Shown one piece after another: positions 23,019 to 34,319 of a stretch of 64,000 nucleotides of DNA. This stretch comes from Stratiolaelaps scimitus (lineage: Eukaryota > Arthropoda > Arachnida > Mesostigmata > Laelapidae), in NCBI GenBank assembly GCA_019614645.1, contig JABWDB010000019.1, positions 1,906,501-1,970,500 on the forward strand, written 5' to 3'. The translations under genes were made by a program, and so were the position numbers. Within the stretch, counting starts at the first letter, position 1. Every line of letters begins with the position of its first letter. Under the pieces are notes generated by a model, which worked only from the letters and a program-made list of their open reading frames with translations, did no database searches and had not been told where the DNA came from.

Positions 23019-23045
23019 GACCTCGCTACCCCGTGTAACAAGGAG

Positions 23046-24701
23046 ATGACATCCGTCACCGGGAAGCTGACCAGTGCTGCAAGAGGACTCCAGCTAGCCT
23101 GGGATAAGTGCGGTGAACTGTGGCGGACCACTGTGGGGGGCCTGCGAGCCACAAACAGTGCGCTGCGCGAAGAGCTTACGGACATCAGGCGCCTCCGCCG
23201 GGCATGCACCTGCCCGGAGGCCGCGCACACGGCCACAGTCGAGGAAATCGACGGGGCAAACGCCCCGGGCGGACTGGCTCCGGCTTGCCAAGAAGGAGTG
23301 GCCGGCGACGCTAGTCCAGAGACTGGTGGGGACCGAGCAATCCATACTGACACCACGGGCCGTCCGGGCAGTGGTGGTGACAAGGGGGACGGAGGGAGAC
23401 GAGAGCCTGCTTAAGGAGCTCGGGGTGCAGTTCCCACAGGCACCAGGGGCACTTCGATTGGGGGACGGGGGAGTCGCTGTCTACCGGAGCGGGGGGGCAA
23501 TGGAAATCATCACCGCGGACGGAGCACGGCGTACAAAGGATGAGGGGCATCGTTTCCTGGTGGTCGGCATGCTCGGGCAGGACTGGGCCGGGCTGGGAGA
23601 AGAATCCGTTGGTGTGCTCCAGAGGGTGGTCCGTACCGCTCTGGCGAAAACTGCGGAGACTGGCCAAGAGGGCGAGCCGCTCTTCTACCTCCGGAGGGAG
23701 GCAAGGTCGCGTACGACCTGGCGGCTGCTCGAACTGTGCTCCCGGAAGAGCGAGGTTGCAGGAGAGCTCGAGGTCTGCCAGAACGCAAGGGACCCGCCGG
23801 AGGGGGGGAGATGACACCCAGCCTCAGGTCGCAAACAGCACCATCAGATTGCGCCTAGGAGAAGGACGGACGTTCGCAGACACGGTAAAGAACCTCAGAG
23901 AACGAAAGGAAGTCCGGGGCGTGCAGGGAGCAGAGATAAAGGGGGTCATCCAGAGCAAGGACGGAGACGTCATCCTCAGAGTCCGGGAGCGGTCCGAGGG
24001 CGCCGGGAAATCGTTAGCGGAAAAGATCGAAAGCCACCTAGGGGTCGCGACGGACCACAAACCGAGAGCGGGCGGTCCCACGAGGTCGATCCCGCTGTGG
24101 GGGGTCGACCCGCTGCTGGACCAGACCGAGCTGGCCGGTGCTCGGCCTGGGCAGGGCCGAAGAGGTCCGGGTCACCGAGCCCAGGCTCGCTCGCTCGCAG
24201 ATCTGGTTCTCCGTGGCGACTTTGCCAGCCCGGGCGGCAGCCAGACTCTTGGACATGAGGACCGTCAGGACCGGCACCAGGTGAGCAAGGACCAGCGAGT
24301 GGCTGAGGCCGCAGGTCTGCTTCCGATGTCAGCGAGCCGGCCACCAGGCGAGAGAATGCCCGCAGGCCGACAACGGACACCGGGCCTGCTTCAGATGCGG
24401 CCAGGCGGGACACCTCGCGAAGGAGTGCGAATCGACGACGTCGACTTGCTTCGTGTGTCAGGCGGAAGGGCACCGGGCAGACAGTGCGACGTGCCCTGAG
24501 AACAGAAGGGCCATGGAGCTGGAAAGGGCGCGTAGATGGAGAGCGCCGGAGCCAGCGGACCCAGGACAGGACCCAGCCAGGGCCCCGACCGACAGCTGCG
24601 CCGCACGAGGGGGAGGCCTCGAATGGTGGCCCCGAGAGAGGCAAAAGGCCCCGTGTGACACGACGAGGGCTTTGAGCGGGTTGAAGCAGTCAGGAAAGTA
24701 A
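23046..24701 (+). pseudogene. LINE ORF1 (gag-like), frameshifted
   Basis: The nucleocapsid-like protein that would bind LINE RNA. Coding potential moves between three frames. The N-terminal part begins at an ATG at 23046. The frame changes at about 23250-23290, about 23800 and about 24140, and an in-frame TGA lies at about 24286. The 3' part carries three zinc knuckles between 24318 and 24495: CFRCQRAGHQAREC, CFRCGQAGHLAKEC and CFVCQAEGHRADSATC. The last has a longer final spacing. It ends with TAA at 24699, 33 bases before ORF2. The knuckles are intact; the lesions are upstream. Confidence 0.8.
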
Positions 24702-24734
24702 AGGGAACCGGGCGAGGGGGGCAGCAAGAGATAA

Positions 24735-27658
24735 ATGTTTAGGGTGCTCCAGATAAACCTCAACAGATCCCGGACGGCCCACGACCTTCTGGATGTGACA
24801 GTTAGGGATAAGGGCGTCCAGCTCTGCTTGACCTCGGAGCCCAATGCTGCGCGAGTGAGTAACGACGATGACTGGATAAAAGATAGGGACACAGACACGG
24901 CGATCTGGGTCCCGCGGGGGACGGTAATAAGAGAACGGGGTTCAGGGGCGGGATTCTCGTGGGTGGCCGTAGAGGGGATAGGTACCTTCATCTCCACATA
25001 CTTCTCACCCAACAAACCCATCGACGACTTCAAAACATACCTAGGTGAGGTGAGCGAGGCCCTCAGGGAACGCGGGGCGAGAAAAGTCTACGTCATGGGC
25101 GACTTCAACGCGTCAGGAGAGGCATGGGGCAGCAGATACACATCAAGGAGAGCAGAGATCCTGCAGGAGTGGATGGCCCAGGAGAGGTTGATCGCTCTAA
25201 ACGACGGCAGGACACCCACCTTCGTCAGAGGGACCCAGGCATCGTTCTTGGACCTCACGCTGGTCAACGAGGCCGCGCTTGGCGGATCCATCAGGTGGGA
25301 AGTCCTCGACGAAGAATCCCATAGCGATCACAGGTACGTCCTGACCGTTCTCGGCGGAGTTCAACCGAACCGTGGCCTGACAGGTCGGGCCCGCTGGCAG
25401 TGGCGGCATTTGGAAGGGAGGCCACTACGCAGAGATATGGACGCGGGCTGCCGGCGTCTGCTCAGGGAAGGGATCACCGCCGAGGGGCTTGCCGAGGTAC
25501 TTAGGAACGCCTGCACGGCAGCCGGGAGGAGACCACGGGAGGGGGGACGGGAGGGAAAGCACCCGCCGACATACTGGTGGAACGAGGCCATAGCCAGAGC
25601 AAGGAGAGTTTGTGTACGGGCTAGAAGGGCGCACTCGAGGGCTCGGAGCAGGCTGGCCAACAGCGGGCTGCACGGCAGAGAGCTGGCCGACGGGCTCCAG
25701 GCGCTCCAGGAGGAGTACCTGCGAGCAAAGAGGGATTTAACCGGCCACATCATTAGGAGCAAAAGGGAGAAGTGGGGGGAGCTGCTAGAGTCCGTCGATC
25801 GAGACATATGGGGAAGGCCATACCGCATAGTCATGGCCAAACTTCGTGGGCCGCCGCCTGCCCTGCCACCGGACAAGTTGAGAGAGGCGGTGCCACAGGC
25901 GAGGACATCCCGGAGGTGACCCGCGAGGAGGTCAAGACGGCGGTGGCACGCCTGGCACCAGGGAAGGCCCCTGGCCCGGATGGGGTCCCACCGGAGGTCG
26001 TGCGCGTGCTAGCTAAACGCTGGCCCGTAGTTATTGCGAGGCTGGCGAGCAAGATCCTGCGGGAGGGTACATACCCGGCCGCATGGAATCGCACGCACCT
26101 GGTCCTGATACCCAAACCGGGGGGGCGCACCGGCCCCGCGGCATACCGACCCATTTGCCTCCTCGACGCGGTGGGCAAACTCTTCGAGCAGATAATTTTC
26201 GGCAGGCTCACCGCCGAAATCGAGGAGAAGGAGGCCCTATCGGACGCGCAGTACGGCTTTCGGAAAGGGCTGTCCACCCTGGACGCCCTGCGTCGAGTCG
26301 TACGGCGAGCCAGCGAGGAGTCAGAGAAAATCCGCAGGACACGGGGATTCGTCCTCCTTGTCCTGCTGGACGTAAAAAACGCGTTCAACACCGTTAACTG
26401 GGGAGTGATCATGAGTGCGCTGACGCGGAAGCAAATATCCGACGGTACCCGACGGATTCTGTCCTCGTATCTGGGAGGGCGAGGTCTGGTCGCAGGGGGC
26501 CTGGAGCACGAGGTCACCGCCGGCGTCCCCCAGGGTTCGATTCTGGGGCCCGTACTCTGGAACCTTGCCTATGACGGGGTTCTGCAAACCGATATGCCGG
26601 AGGGCGTCGAGCTCCTCGCCTACGCGGATGACCTAGCGGTGATGGTTACGGCGAGAACAGAGGACACCCTAGAGGGCACGGCCAATAAAGCCTTACGTAG
26701 GGTGGTACAGTGGATGGATTCCCACCATCTCCAGCTTGCACCTGCTAAGGCAGAGGCAGTGTACCTAACAGGCAGGAAGAGGACACGGGGGATCAACCTC
26801 CTGCTCGACGGTCACCCGATAGAAATCAGGCGGGAGGCGAAATACCTCGGAGTCGTTCTCGACCAAAGGCTAAGCGGCCTGGCGCACATCAGGTACGCCA
26901 CAGCCAAGGCACAGCGAGTTTCCCTGAACCTGGCGCGTCTGATGCCTAGGGTGGGGGGAGTGTCGGAGGAGTACAGGAGACTGCTGGCATCGGTAGCTGA
27001 GTCGATGGCCCTCTACGACTCACCAGTATGGGCGAACCAGGCGCTCCGGACGGCGAAGAATAGGGGGATGCTGAGGTCGGCCCAACGGACGCTGGCAATC
27101 AGGGTGAGCCGGGCGTACCGGACTGTGTCGACTGACGTCCTCCTGGCCCTAGCCAGAATGCTGCCATGGGACCTGCTAGCTAATGAGAGAAGCCTCAGGC
27201 TCCCGGCTGGGAATCTCCACCCGACCACCCTCGACACCTGGCAGCGAGAGTGGGCCCAGGTAACTCCGGGAGTGACGAAGGGGTGTTGGACTAAAAGCCT
27301 GATACCTAGAGGGGTGTTGGACCTAAAGCCTGATACCTCCAACCTCTAGATGTGGTTGGAGAGCAACATGGGTGAGCTCACGTACGAAGCGACGCAGGTG
27401 CTTACGGGCCATGGGCAGTTCCAGACCTACATGGCCAAGATCGGAAAGACCCAGGTGAACATATGCATGCTGTGTGACGCGGGCGAGGTGGACGACGTCG
27501 AGCACACAGCGACCCAATGTGCGTCACTAGCGGCAGCCAGGCAGGGGGGCTCGAGGGAGGTTACGGGGAAATCAGTCCGAGAGCTCGTGGCCCATATGGT
27601 CAAATCGAGGGAAGTCTGGGCGGAGGTCGTAGATTGGATGGAGGGATCATCAAGCTAA
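24735..27658 (+). pseudogene. LINE ORF2: endonuclease and reverse transcriptase, broken
   Basis: The enzyme for target-primed reverse transcription. The endonuclease domain at the N-terminus shows QINLNRSR, SEP, YVMGDFNASG, SFLDLTLVN and SDHRY, so its catalytic residues look intact. The frame breaks at about 25880-25910 with apparent loss of a few residues. The reverse transcriptase continues with YRPICLLD, QYGFRKGLST, LLDVKNAFNTVNW, GVPQGSILGP and the catalytic AYADD. An in-frame TAG at 27347 interrupts just before MWLESNMGELTYEATQVLTG and a Cys/His motif (CMLC...EHTATQC). A 31-bp near-tandem duplication (27280-27307 and 27311-27338) lies just before that stop. Confidence 0.88.
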
Positions 27659-28195
27659 ATGAGAGTAAGGAGAGACACAGAAGGGCCCGAGTGAGCCACC
27701 AAAGCCCCTCCGCCCGGGGGGTCTCGGAGGCCCGCTCCACCGTTAGCTAGACCGGCTTCCCCCTCAGGGCCGGGGATAGGTGGACCGAGCAGCCGGTACC
27801 TCTTGGGTAGATTGGCAGGCCTGTCACGGGAGCCTCCTCCTTCACCAGTCTCTCCCCGCGCATTCCCGCTACGGGCCGGGGATCAGGTGACCGAGCGTTC
27901 CCGTGCAGGACCCCAACACGGAAGCCACAGTAGTCATAGGAGACTAAGGCACCCGGCTATAGAACACTAGCCGGAGCAGTACACACCTTCCCCAGAGATC
28001 GAAGTAATGCCAAGCGTGCCGACTCTGGGGAAGAGGCACACTCTCAGCAGAGGATGGTTTTAGCAGGCAGAGGCGTTTTGTCATCCACGTCAACCCTGCA
28101 CTGGATCGGCCCACTTTCATGGAGATTGGAATGTCTCCGGTAGTAACCGTGCGACTGAAGAAAATTTCCTCCTCTAAAAAAAAAAAAAAAAAAAA
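27659..28195 (+). other. LINE 3'-UTR and poly-A tail
   Basis: The 3'-UTR runs to the family terminus GAAAATTTCCTCCTCT, then about 20 A residues (from 28176). The portion from 27912 onward is what survives as the short fragments at 12616 and 17891, and the terminus recurs at 4740 (reverse) and 52811. Confidence 0.85.
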
Positions 28196-28205
28196 AGGTA
28201 TCATT

Positions 28206-28924
28206 CTCCTGGGGGGGCAGGGTTGGAGTGCAACATGGGAGAGCTCACGTATGAAGCGACGCAGGTGCTGACGGGCCACGGGCAGTTCCAGACCTACATG
28301 GTTAAGATCGGAAAGACGCAGGTGTACATATGCGTGCTGTGCGACGCGGGCGAGGTGGACGACGTCGAGCACACAGTGACGCAATATGTGTCACTAGGGG
28401 CAGCCAGGCAGGGGGGCTTGAGAGAGGTTGTGGGGGGAATCGGTCAGAGAGCTTGTGGCCCATATGGTCAAATCGAGGGAAGCCTGGGCGGAGGTCGTAG
28501 ACTGGATGGGGGGATCATCAAGCTAAAGGAGAGTAAGGAGAGACACAGAAGGGCCCGAGTGACCCACCAAAGCCCCCCCCCCCCCTCGGGGGGTCTCGGA
28601 GGCCCGCTACGGGCCGGGAATTAGGTGATCGAGCGTTCCCAGGCAGGACCCCAACACGGAAGCCACAGTAGTCATAAGAGGTTACGGCACCCGGCTATAG
28701 AACACTAGCCGGAGCAGTACACACCTTCCCCAGAGACCGAAGTAATGCCAAGCGTGCCGACTCTGGGGAAGAGATACACTTTCAGCAGAGGATGCTTTTA
28801 GCAAGCAGAGGCGTTTTATCATCCACGTCAACCGTGTACTGGATCGGCCCACTTTCATGGAGATTCGAATGTCCCTGGTGGTGTCCGTGCGTTTTGAGAA
28901 AATTTCCTCCTCTCAAAAAAAAAA
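28206..28924 (+). mobile_element. Older 5'-truncated copy of the same LINE family, abutting the young copy
   Basis: It begins with CTCCTGG and a G run, then repeats the ORF2 C-terminus (GELTYEATQVLTGHGQFQTY, Cys/His motif CVLC...EHTVTQY with the last Cys lost). It then carries the 3'-UTR and ends with ten A residues at 28915-28924, followed by AGTTACCACT. Units 1 and 2 hold the same insertion but with the ORF2 part deleted. The young element sits exactly at its left end. Confidence 0.82.
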
Positions 28925-28929
28925 GTTAC

Positions 28930-29035
28930 CACTCAGTTCGAGCTCCGCCGTGTGACATATAAGAGAGCTTAAGCATTGTAACAATTGCAGCTCCTTCAAT
29001 AAACCAATAAACCTTTACCTTTACCTCTCTAATCG
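28930..29035 (+). repeat. SINE-like repeat (unit 3)
   Basis: The counterpart of the 12891 and 18167 repeats, directly after the older LINE copy: GTTCGAGCTCCGC core, ATATAAGAGAGCTTAAGC, AATAAACCAATAAA and a CCTTTA tail. Confidence 0.4.
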
Positions 29036-30823
29036 TCATTATCTAAGCAGAACCAATGCATGATATTACAAATATATGACTTAACAGTGTTGTTCGCGGT
29101 CTATGACAGCTTGATCATGCAACATGGGGAAGTTATATAAAGTCGGTAGAATACATTTTTGTATAGAGTGCGTCTACCGGATCTGCCCTGCAGAATCTGT
29201 CGCAACGCAAATGCTGAAATATACTGTTTGTAGTGTACCGACCGCTTGCTTTTTCTAACAGAGGGACCTGAAAGCTGATCAGAGAAACGAGTGTTTCGAT
29301 AAAGCGCCCTGTTCACAGCAACCCGACAGAACTTCTCCATAGGTTGTGTCTCGCCCAAACATGTGTTACACAGGACGAGGGAGTGATTGTTCTCCTCTGG
29401 ATAGAAACGAGAGAGGTTGAGTCTCATTTCATGCGGGATCATCGGTCCATAAAGTTGGATACACGGTGTGTGAGCCGGATTGTAAAATCATTTGGATTTT
29501 AAAGACAGAGAAGAAACATCTCTCAGAATCATTATTCATTATACTCAGCTGCGAGGAACATCGCTTGATTTCTTCCCGTCCCTAAAGTAAGTATTTATAA
29601 ATGATTATTATTATTATTATGAGAAGATAGAAAACAGATAACCTAATGATTTAGATGGACGTTTTTGTGGCTTCGACGGGTTCATGTGTTCGTAGTCCTT
29701 TCTACGTCATCGTTTGTAACACGTGTCAGCAGTCCACCACAACTAATTGTGTTCATAGACGGCAGTCATGACGCCGAAAGTGGCATGATTCTAATACATC
29801 TAGTGGTAGGCATCCTGAGTTGGCCAGTGATTGTTCTTAAGAATCACCCAATCGCAAACGGCTCGATTATTTCCCAGGCATCGTTTGGAGTAATCGAAGT
29901 GCCACAATGACTTTTTGGCATGTTCTGTTAGCTTAGATGGCTTTCGAAACGCTTTAGAATAATGTACGTGTGCTACCAGTGTCTACAAACAGCGTCAGAT
30001 CGTTGATTTTCGTTTCCGTGACACAAACTCAACATCTGACGTGGCAATTGCCGAGACTAGAGACGTTTGTTAGTGATTCAGAAATTCGAAGAGTTAATGG
30101 TCGACCTGTTCGGGATATGTCTGCTGTTGGGAGCAGCAAGAAAGATGCAGTTCAAACAAGGACGGGAATCAAGTCATCAATGCTGCAGGGTTTCTAACAG
30201 GGGAAACAAATGATGCCGATGCACTGGCAAGTTATGCGTAGTATAACACAAATAAAATGTTTGTGAAAAGAATGATTTTCTATATTTATCCAAATCACGA
30301 TAAAAATATTAGGGTAATCGGATAAATCTTGCGTGCGTTCAGTCAAGCCTTTTCTTAAATATAGGAGATTCTATCTGAGTTGACCTTAATAACCATAGCC
30401 TTTGAACTGACCTTGTAACATCTAAGATCCTTCCGTATCATTTAGAGGCAACTCTACAAATATGATCTGCAAGTGACTCGTGTTCTTAAATCTATGATAG
30501 TTCGCTCAACCTTGAGCCGGACGCTCTAAAAATAATTGCAATATTAGGCCTTTAATTATGGATATTCGGTAAATTGCATTTGTGCCTTACGTCTATTCTT
30601 GACAAAGCAATTATATCTTGTATCCACTTAAATATTAACCCATACTATCAACACACTCTGAACTGCCATGACAATGCCAGTTTCTCAGTTGACTCAATTG
30701 ACGGCCTAATGCTATTACTACACTGGGCGGCCTAACAGCCCCGCATAATATGCTATTGTACGCAGAACTTATTTTTGTGTTTCGTTCGTTTCATTAGGAG
30801 ACCCCGAAGGTCTGGCCGAAAGG

Positions 30824-32386
30824 ATGTCCTGGTGGATTATCGCTGCCGTCTTTCTTCTATTGGACTATATACATTTCAAAGTTCGTTACACAACCAAGAA
30901 CGGTCCACCGACCTGGTATGCACCGCCACTGATTGGGGCTCTGCCCCTGCTCTTATTTCCTCAACCACTTTTTCGGTGGTCCTACCGAAACATCCTAAGG
31001 ATACTGCCCACCGTATGCCTCACTCGTATTGTCGGACCTTGGCTTCTAGTCCAAGGAGATGCCATAGAAGAGATGCAAACGAATGACAAGTGTCAATCAC
31101 GACCATCAGCTCCATATTTCGACTTCGTTGGTTCCTTTCTGGCGGACAAAAAACACTGGGTCTACTTTGATGGTGGACATCGAGACGGAACATCAGATTA
31201 TCGTGCCTATCGCAAGTTGTCGGTAGCAGCGATGTACGTATTGTCACGTCGTGAAATCGAGGCCAAAGTTGTAGATACCGCGAATCTACTTCTCGCCGAG
31301 ACGAAGAAGCACCAAGGAGTTGATTGGGACATCCGTCAAGAATTAGTAGTAGCCAAAGTTCAGGAGATTCTCTATATGATGGTCGGCAAGACACTTGAGA
31401 AGAAAGATATCACACACTTCGTACCGGCTCTACAGAATGTTATCAACTATTCTCCATTTATGATGTTAGCTATGCAGCTCTTTCCACAGAAAGTGGTTCG
31501 TCGAATGTACGACTATGTGCCGAAAATATATAATACTGAACTGTTTTGCCGAGTCTTCAACAACGTCGTTCGACGGTTGCAAGCCCAACGAAGAGTGCCA
31601 CAAGATCGGACCGAGGCGAAAGACTACATGGATGCGGTGATGCGTGTAAAGTCGAATACTGATGCTTCTGAGTTCCTTAGCGAGACGGGGCCGTTCACAC
31701 TGCTTGCTGGATATCATACATCGGTTTCGACAATGTACATGTTATTTCAACTCCTAGCAGCATACCCGCACTATCAGGAAAAAATTGTCCAAGAAATTGA
31801 TTCGATCATAGGAACAGAGACTCCTTCAATTGATCACTGTGAGAAAATGTACTTTACAAAGGCATTTATAACTGAACGTTTCCGAATGGCTCCCCCAGCC
31901 GCCTTCCTCTTCCGGAAGACGACGGCTCCAATGACACTCGCAGGCTATGACATCCCTCCTGGAACCGACATGGCTGGTTTTTTACATTCAGCGAACAGAA
32001 ACCCTCAGCATCTCAACGACCCCAACGTATTCCGCCCGGAACGGCACCTTAACGACGATGGCCAATTTGTCAAAATATCTGGATATGTGGATGTATTCTC
32101 TAAGGGCCGCCGGGGCTGCCCCGGCAAAGACCTGGCGACCATTAGCACCTTCATATATCTCGTAAGTTTTCTGCAGCATTTTGAGGTGCAGCCAGCGCAG
32201 GGCCAATTAGTAGAGATTCACGAGTTTAACGGCTCGATAGCGCAGGAAGTTCCTTCACGGAAGCTTCGCTTTATACCACGGCCAAATGCACCGCCCATTC
32301 GAAGTGTACAGTTACGGAGAGGACTATTTCAACTCATTATGAAGTGCATTGAAGATGCAGAGAATCGTAAGCAAAAGTGCCACTAA
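30824..32386 (+). CDS. Cytochrome P450, CYP2-clan-like (array copy 5, intact)
   Basis: This intact 520-residue P450 is nearly identical to the gene at 14766. Landmarks are the N-terminal anchor, KNGPPTWYAPP hinge, I-helix A295-G-Y-H-T-S, ExxR at E351-R354, PER at 405-407 and FSKGRRGCPG with Cys432. The serine-to-tyrosine change before the I-helix histidine makes its motif match the divergent genes 1 and 6 (xYHTS) rather than its close sisters (SHTS). The C-terminal tail also differs slightly (EDAENRKQKCH). It has the same conserved leader upstream. The expected role is as for the sister gene; substrate unknown. Confidence 0.95.
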   Translation: MSWWIIAAVFLLLDYIHFKVRYTTKNGPPTWYAPPLIGALPLLLFPQPLFRWSYRNILRILPTVCLTRIVGPWLLVQGDAIEEMQTNDKCQSRPSAPYFDFVGSFLADKKHWVYFDGGHRDGTSDYRAYRKLSVAAMYVLSRREIEAKVVDTANLLLAETKKHQGVDWDIRQELVVAKVQEILYMMVGKTLEKKDITHFVPALQNVINYSPFMMLAMQLFPQKVVRRMYDYVPKIYNTELFCRVFNNVVRRLQAQRRVPQDRTEAKDYMDAVMRVKSNTDASEFLSETGPFTLLAGYHTSVSTMYMLFQLLAAYPHYQEKIVQEIDSIIGTETPSIDHCEKMYFTKAFITERFRMAPPAAFLFRKTTAPMTLAGYDIPPGTDMAGFLHSANRNPQHLNDPNVFRPERHLNDDGQFVKISGYVDVFSKGRRGCPGKDLATISTFIYLVSFLQHFEVQPAQGQLVEIHEFNGSIAQEVPSRKLRFIPRPNAPPIRSVQLRRGLFQLIMKCIEDAENRKQKCH

Positions 32387-32529
32387 TCACCACGATGTCA
32401 GCCTGGTATTGATGTAAAAACCAAAGGGTATGACAGACCAGCCCCTAGGTCAGTGCGTGTACCCTGATCTTTGTAGCCATTAGAACCATCTTTTGGGGAT
32501 CACGACACTTTATGTGTATTACAGACTGA

Positions 32530-32890
32530 TTCAGCACGTACCGAAAAGTCTACTTCCTGAAAACTAATGATGAAACAATCAAACATCTAGATATCAGAGC
32601 AATACTAACTGATAATGGACACGAGTTCGAGAACTCACAAGTAAGAAACCTGCTAGTAGCTAAAGGAATCGAACTTAAGGTAAGTCAACCCTACTCTCCG
32701 CAACCAAATGGAATCACACAAAGAAATAATCGAACTATAACTTCTCTAGTCTCGATAAACCCAATCAACAAGACAACTCATTGATTTACAAACAAAAACC
32801 ACTCTTAGGAAAGCTACAACCATTTGGTTCATCGTGCTACATCTACAACCATGATCCAACAAGGGAGAAATGGGCTACGTTTCCTTCTCT
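32530..32890 (+). mobile_element. Ty1/copia-type integrase remnant
   Basis: An open frame from 32530 to the stop at 32784 reads FSTYRKVYFLKTNDE, then ILTDNGHEFENS, LLVAKGIELKVSQPYSPQPNG and QRNNRT. These match in order the copia integrase core (second catalytic Asp in TDNG; PYSPQPNG followed by the third acidic position, where Q replaces the usual E). After the stop a second frame continues with LQPFGSSCYIYNHDPTREKW, matching the post-integrase HLRVFGC segment. About 50-60 residues are missing between the VYFLK and TDNG parts compared with the family. It is an integrase fragment only: no LTRs, protease or RT were seen. Confidence 0.75.
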
Positions 32891-33353
32891 GCTGAATCGT
32901 TCCTTGACTTCTGCAACAAAAATGGATGAACAAATTTTGTGGATTACTCCTTCATTATATTTGACCTTTATTTTTCTGTTGATACTCTGTAACATGGTAG
33001 CAATGAAACCATCCTGCCGAGAAGCAAGCACGTATTGTGGCAATAAATTCAACTTCGAGTCGATACCGAAATGAGAATAATACAGACATGAAATACCTCA
33101 CTGTCTATAAAAGTACTTGTCTATGCACGTTGGTATTATGTTAGTCGGCAAGTGTGTTGTGGTTGACGCGTATATGGATTGACGCGTATATGGATTGACG
33201 CGTCTTCGAGACCACAGTTGAAGGGGTACCGAAAACACCGAGGTCGGGCTCCTTTACAATTGTTGGTTTCACTTCCGTTGGCCATTGTAGCAACAATAAC
33301 GTCGAATACTATAATAAAACCCGTCACATTATGAGACCAATTTTACGGGCTGA

Positions 33354-33939
33354 ATCGCTGTGTTTAACGCTATAGTATCCTGGTGTACTATCGAGTCTAA
33401 TGCTGCCCCGGAACAAATGACAATACACGGTCTCATTTTGACGTGGATATGTGTCGGACATTTTATTGAGGTGGATATGTGTCGGACATGTATGCTTAAT
33501 TTCAATATTGATATTTACTAAATTTACCGAACAGAACAGAGCTATCCGGACAGGTTTAGTGGGTGGGCCATCGGTCTGGCCTGGCGGCGTATGCATTCAG
33601 GCGCGCCTTGCAACGGGAGCACACGCAGGTACACGGGGTGCACCATTTGAAGTTATAGGTCTGTCTTACGAAGCAATGCAAAAGCAATACCAAGAATGTT
33701 AAATGTGTTTGAAAGTCAGCCCGAAAAGATTTACTTTAAATATTTACTGTTCTGTGTACATTAGAGAAAAAAGCAACAGCTCAGGCGGGACCAGTGAGCG
33801 TTAGGGACCCACAATTGTAGCACAGCCGATAGAACACGCTGATGATCGGCGAACAGCAAGGGTGACTTGACAGCTGGCGCTGTCACTGGATCTGCGAGCA
33901 AGCAATTATCAGACAAAAATACTCAGACAAAAATATAAT
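33354..33939. other. Unique intergenic stretch with a short tandem duplication
   Basis: Sequence outside the array. The 19-base word GTGGATATGTGTCGGACAT occurs twice (about 33442 and 33470). Nothing else was recognised. Confidence 0.4.
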
Positions 33940-34316
33940 ATCAAGCTGAACTTACTGAATTACTGCCTCAGAGTGTTGCAATCCAGTGTGTTACAACTCA
34001 GTATGTTACATCTTGCTCGTAGATCCAATGACAGCTCCAGCTGTCAACTCAGAAAAAAATATTTCATCTCAAGCTGAACTTACTTAAGTACTGCCTTTGT
34101 CTATTGCAATTAAAAATAAAGCTCATCACTGCGTTGAGCCACGTGTAGCAAAACGCAATTCCGTGGTTGACTCGGTCAATTTTCAGCTGTATCGCAACAC
34201 AGATGTTGAACGGGATTGTTTGTGGCGTACCGACTGATTGTTTTTTTTTGTGACAGAGGGAAATCAATTGATTGAATGCGCTGTCGACAGCAAAACCTGC
34301 GGAATCACTCCATACT
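33940..34316. repeat. Ancient duplicated flank block A, copy 2
   Basis: The counterpart of 4022-4262, ending at the same GCGGAATCACTCCATA sequence, after which a different sequence begins in each place. A shorter related stretch lies at 35979-36115. Confidence 0.6.
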
Positions 34317-34319
34317 TAG

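Larger units (their letters stand above)
23019..28195 (+). mobile_element. Near-full-length R1-clade-type non-LTR retrotransposon
   Basis: A 5.2-kb GC-rich insertion in AT-richer DNA. It has a gag-like ORF1 with three CCHC knuckles, and an ORF2 with an apurinic-type endonuclease, reverse transcriptase and C-terminal Cys/His motif. These are followed by a 3'-UTR of about 0.5 kb and a poly-A tail of about 20 residues. It is bounded by a 10-bp target-site duplication. There is no RNase H domain or LTR. Family knowledge: this two-ORF layout with endonuclease SDH and gag knuckles fits the R1/TRAS/Waldo group, but subfamily placement needs a tree. Both ORFs carry frameshifts or stops, so this copy is dead although young. 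Confidence 0.9.
19819..30823 (+). repeat. P450 segmental duplication unit 3, enlarged by a LINE
   Basis: Collinear with units 1 and 2 but about 11 kb long. It holds a 5.2-kb LINE insertion (23019-28195) and a longer version of the older LINE fragment (28206-28924). Removing these leaves a unit of the usual size. Confidence 0.88.
30824..33353 (+). repeat. P450 segmental duplication unit 4, partial
   Basis: The gene and about 0.95 kb of 3' flank match the other units. Homology stops at about 33353, where ACGGGCTGAGTACAG of the other copies becomes ACGGGCTGAATCGCTG. This is the right edge of the young array. Confidence 0.85.

Noticed and set aside
23311..24644. Long - strand open frames across the LINE ORF1
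   Set aside because: GC-rich coding DNA produces open antisense shadows; the zinc knuckles and endonuclease read on the + strand.
29665..29910. 81-codon frame in the unit 3 upstream flank (FIDGSHDAESG)
   Set aside because: It superficially resembles an RNase H start, but the match is too short, the frame is not kept in unit 2, and no other retroelement motif adjoins it.
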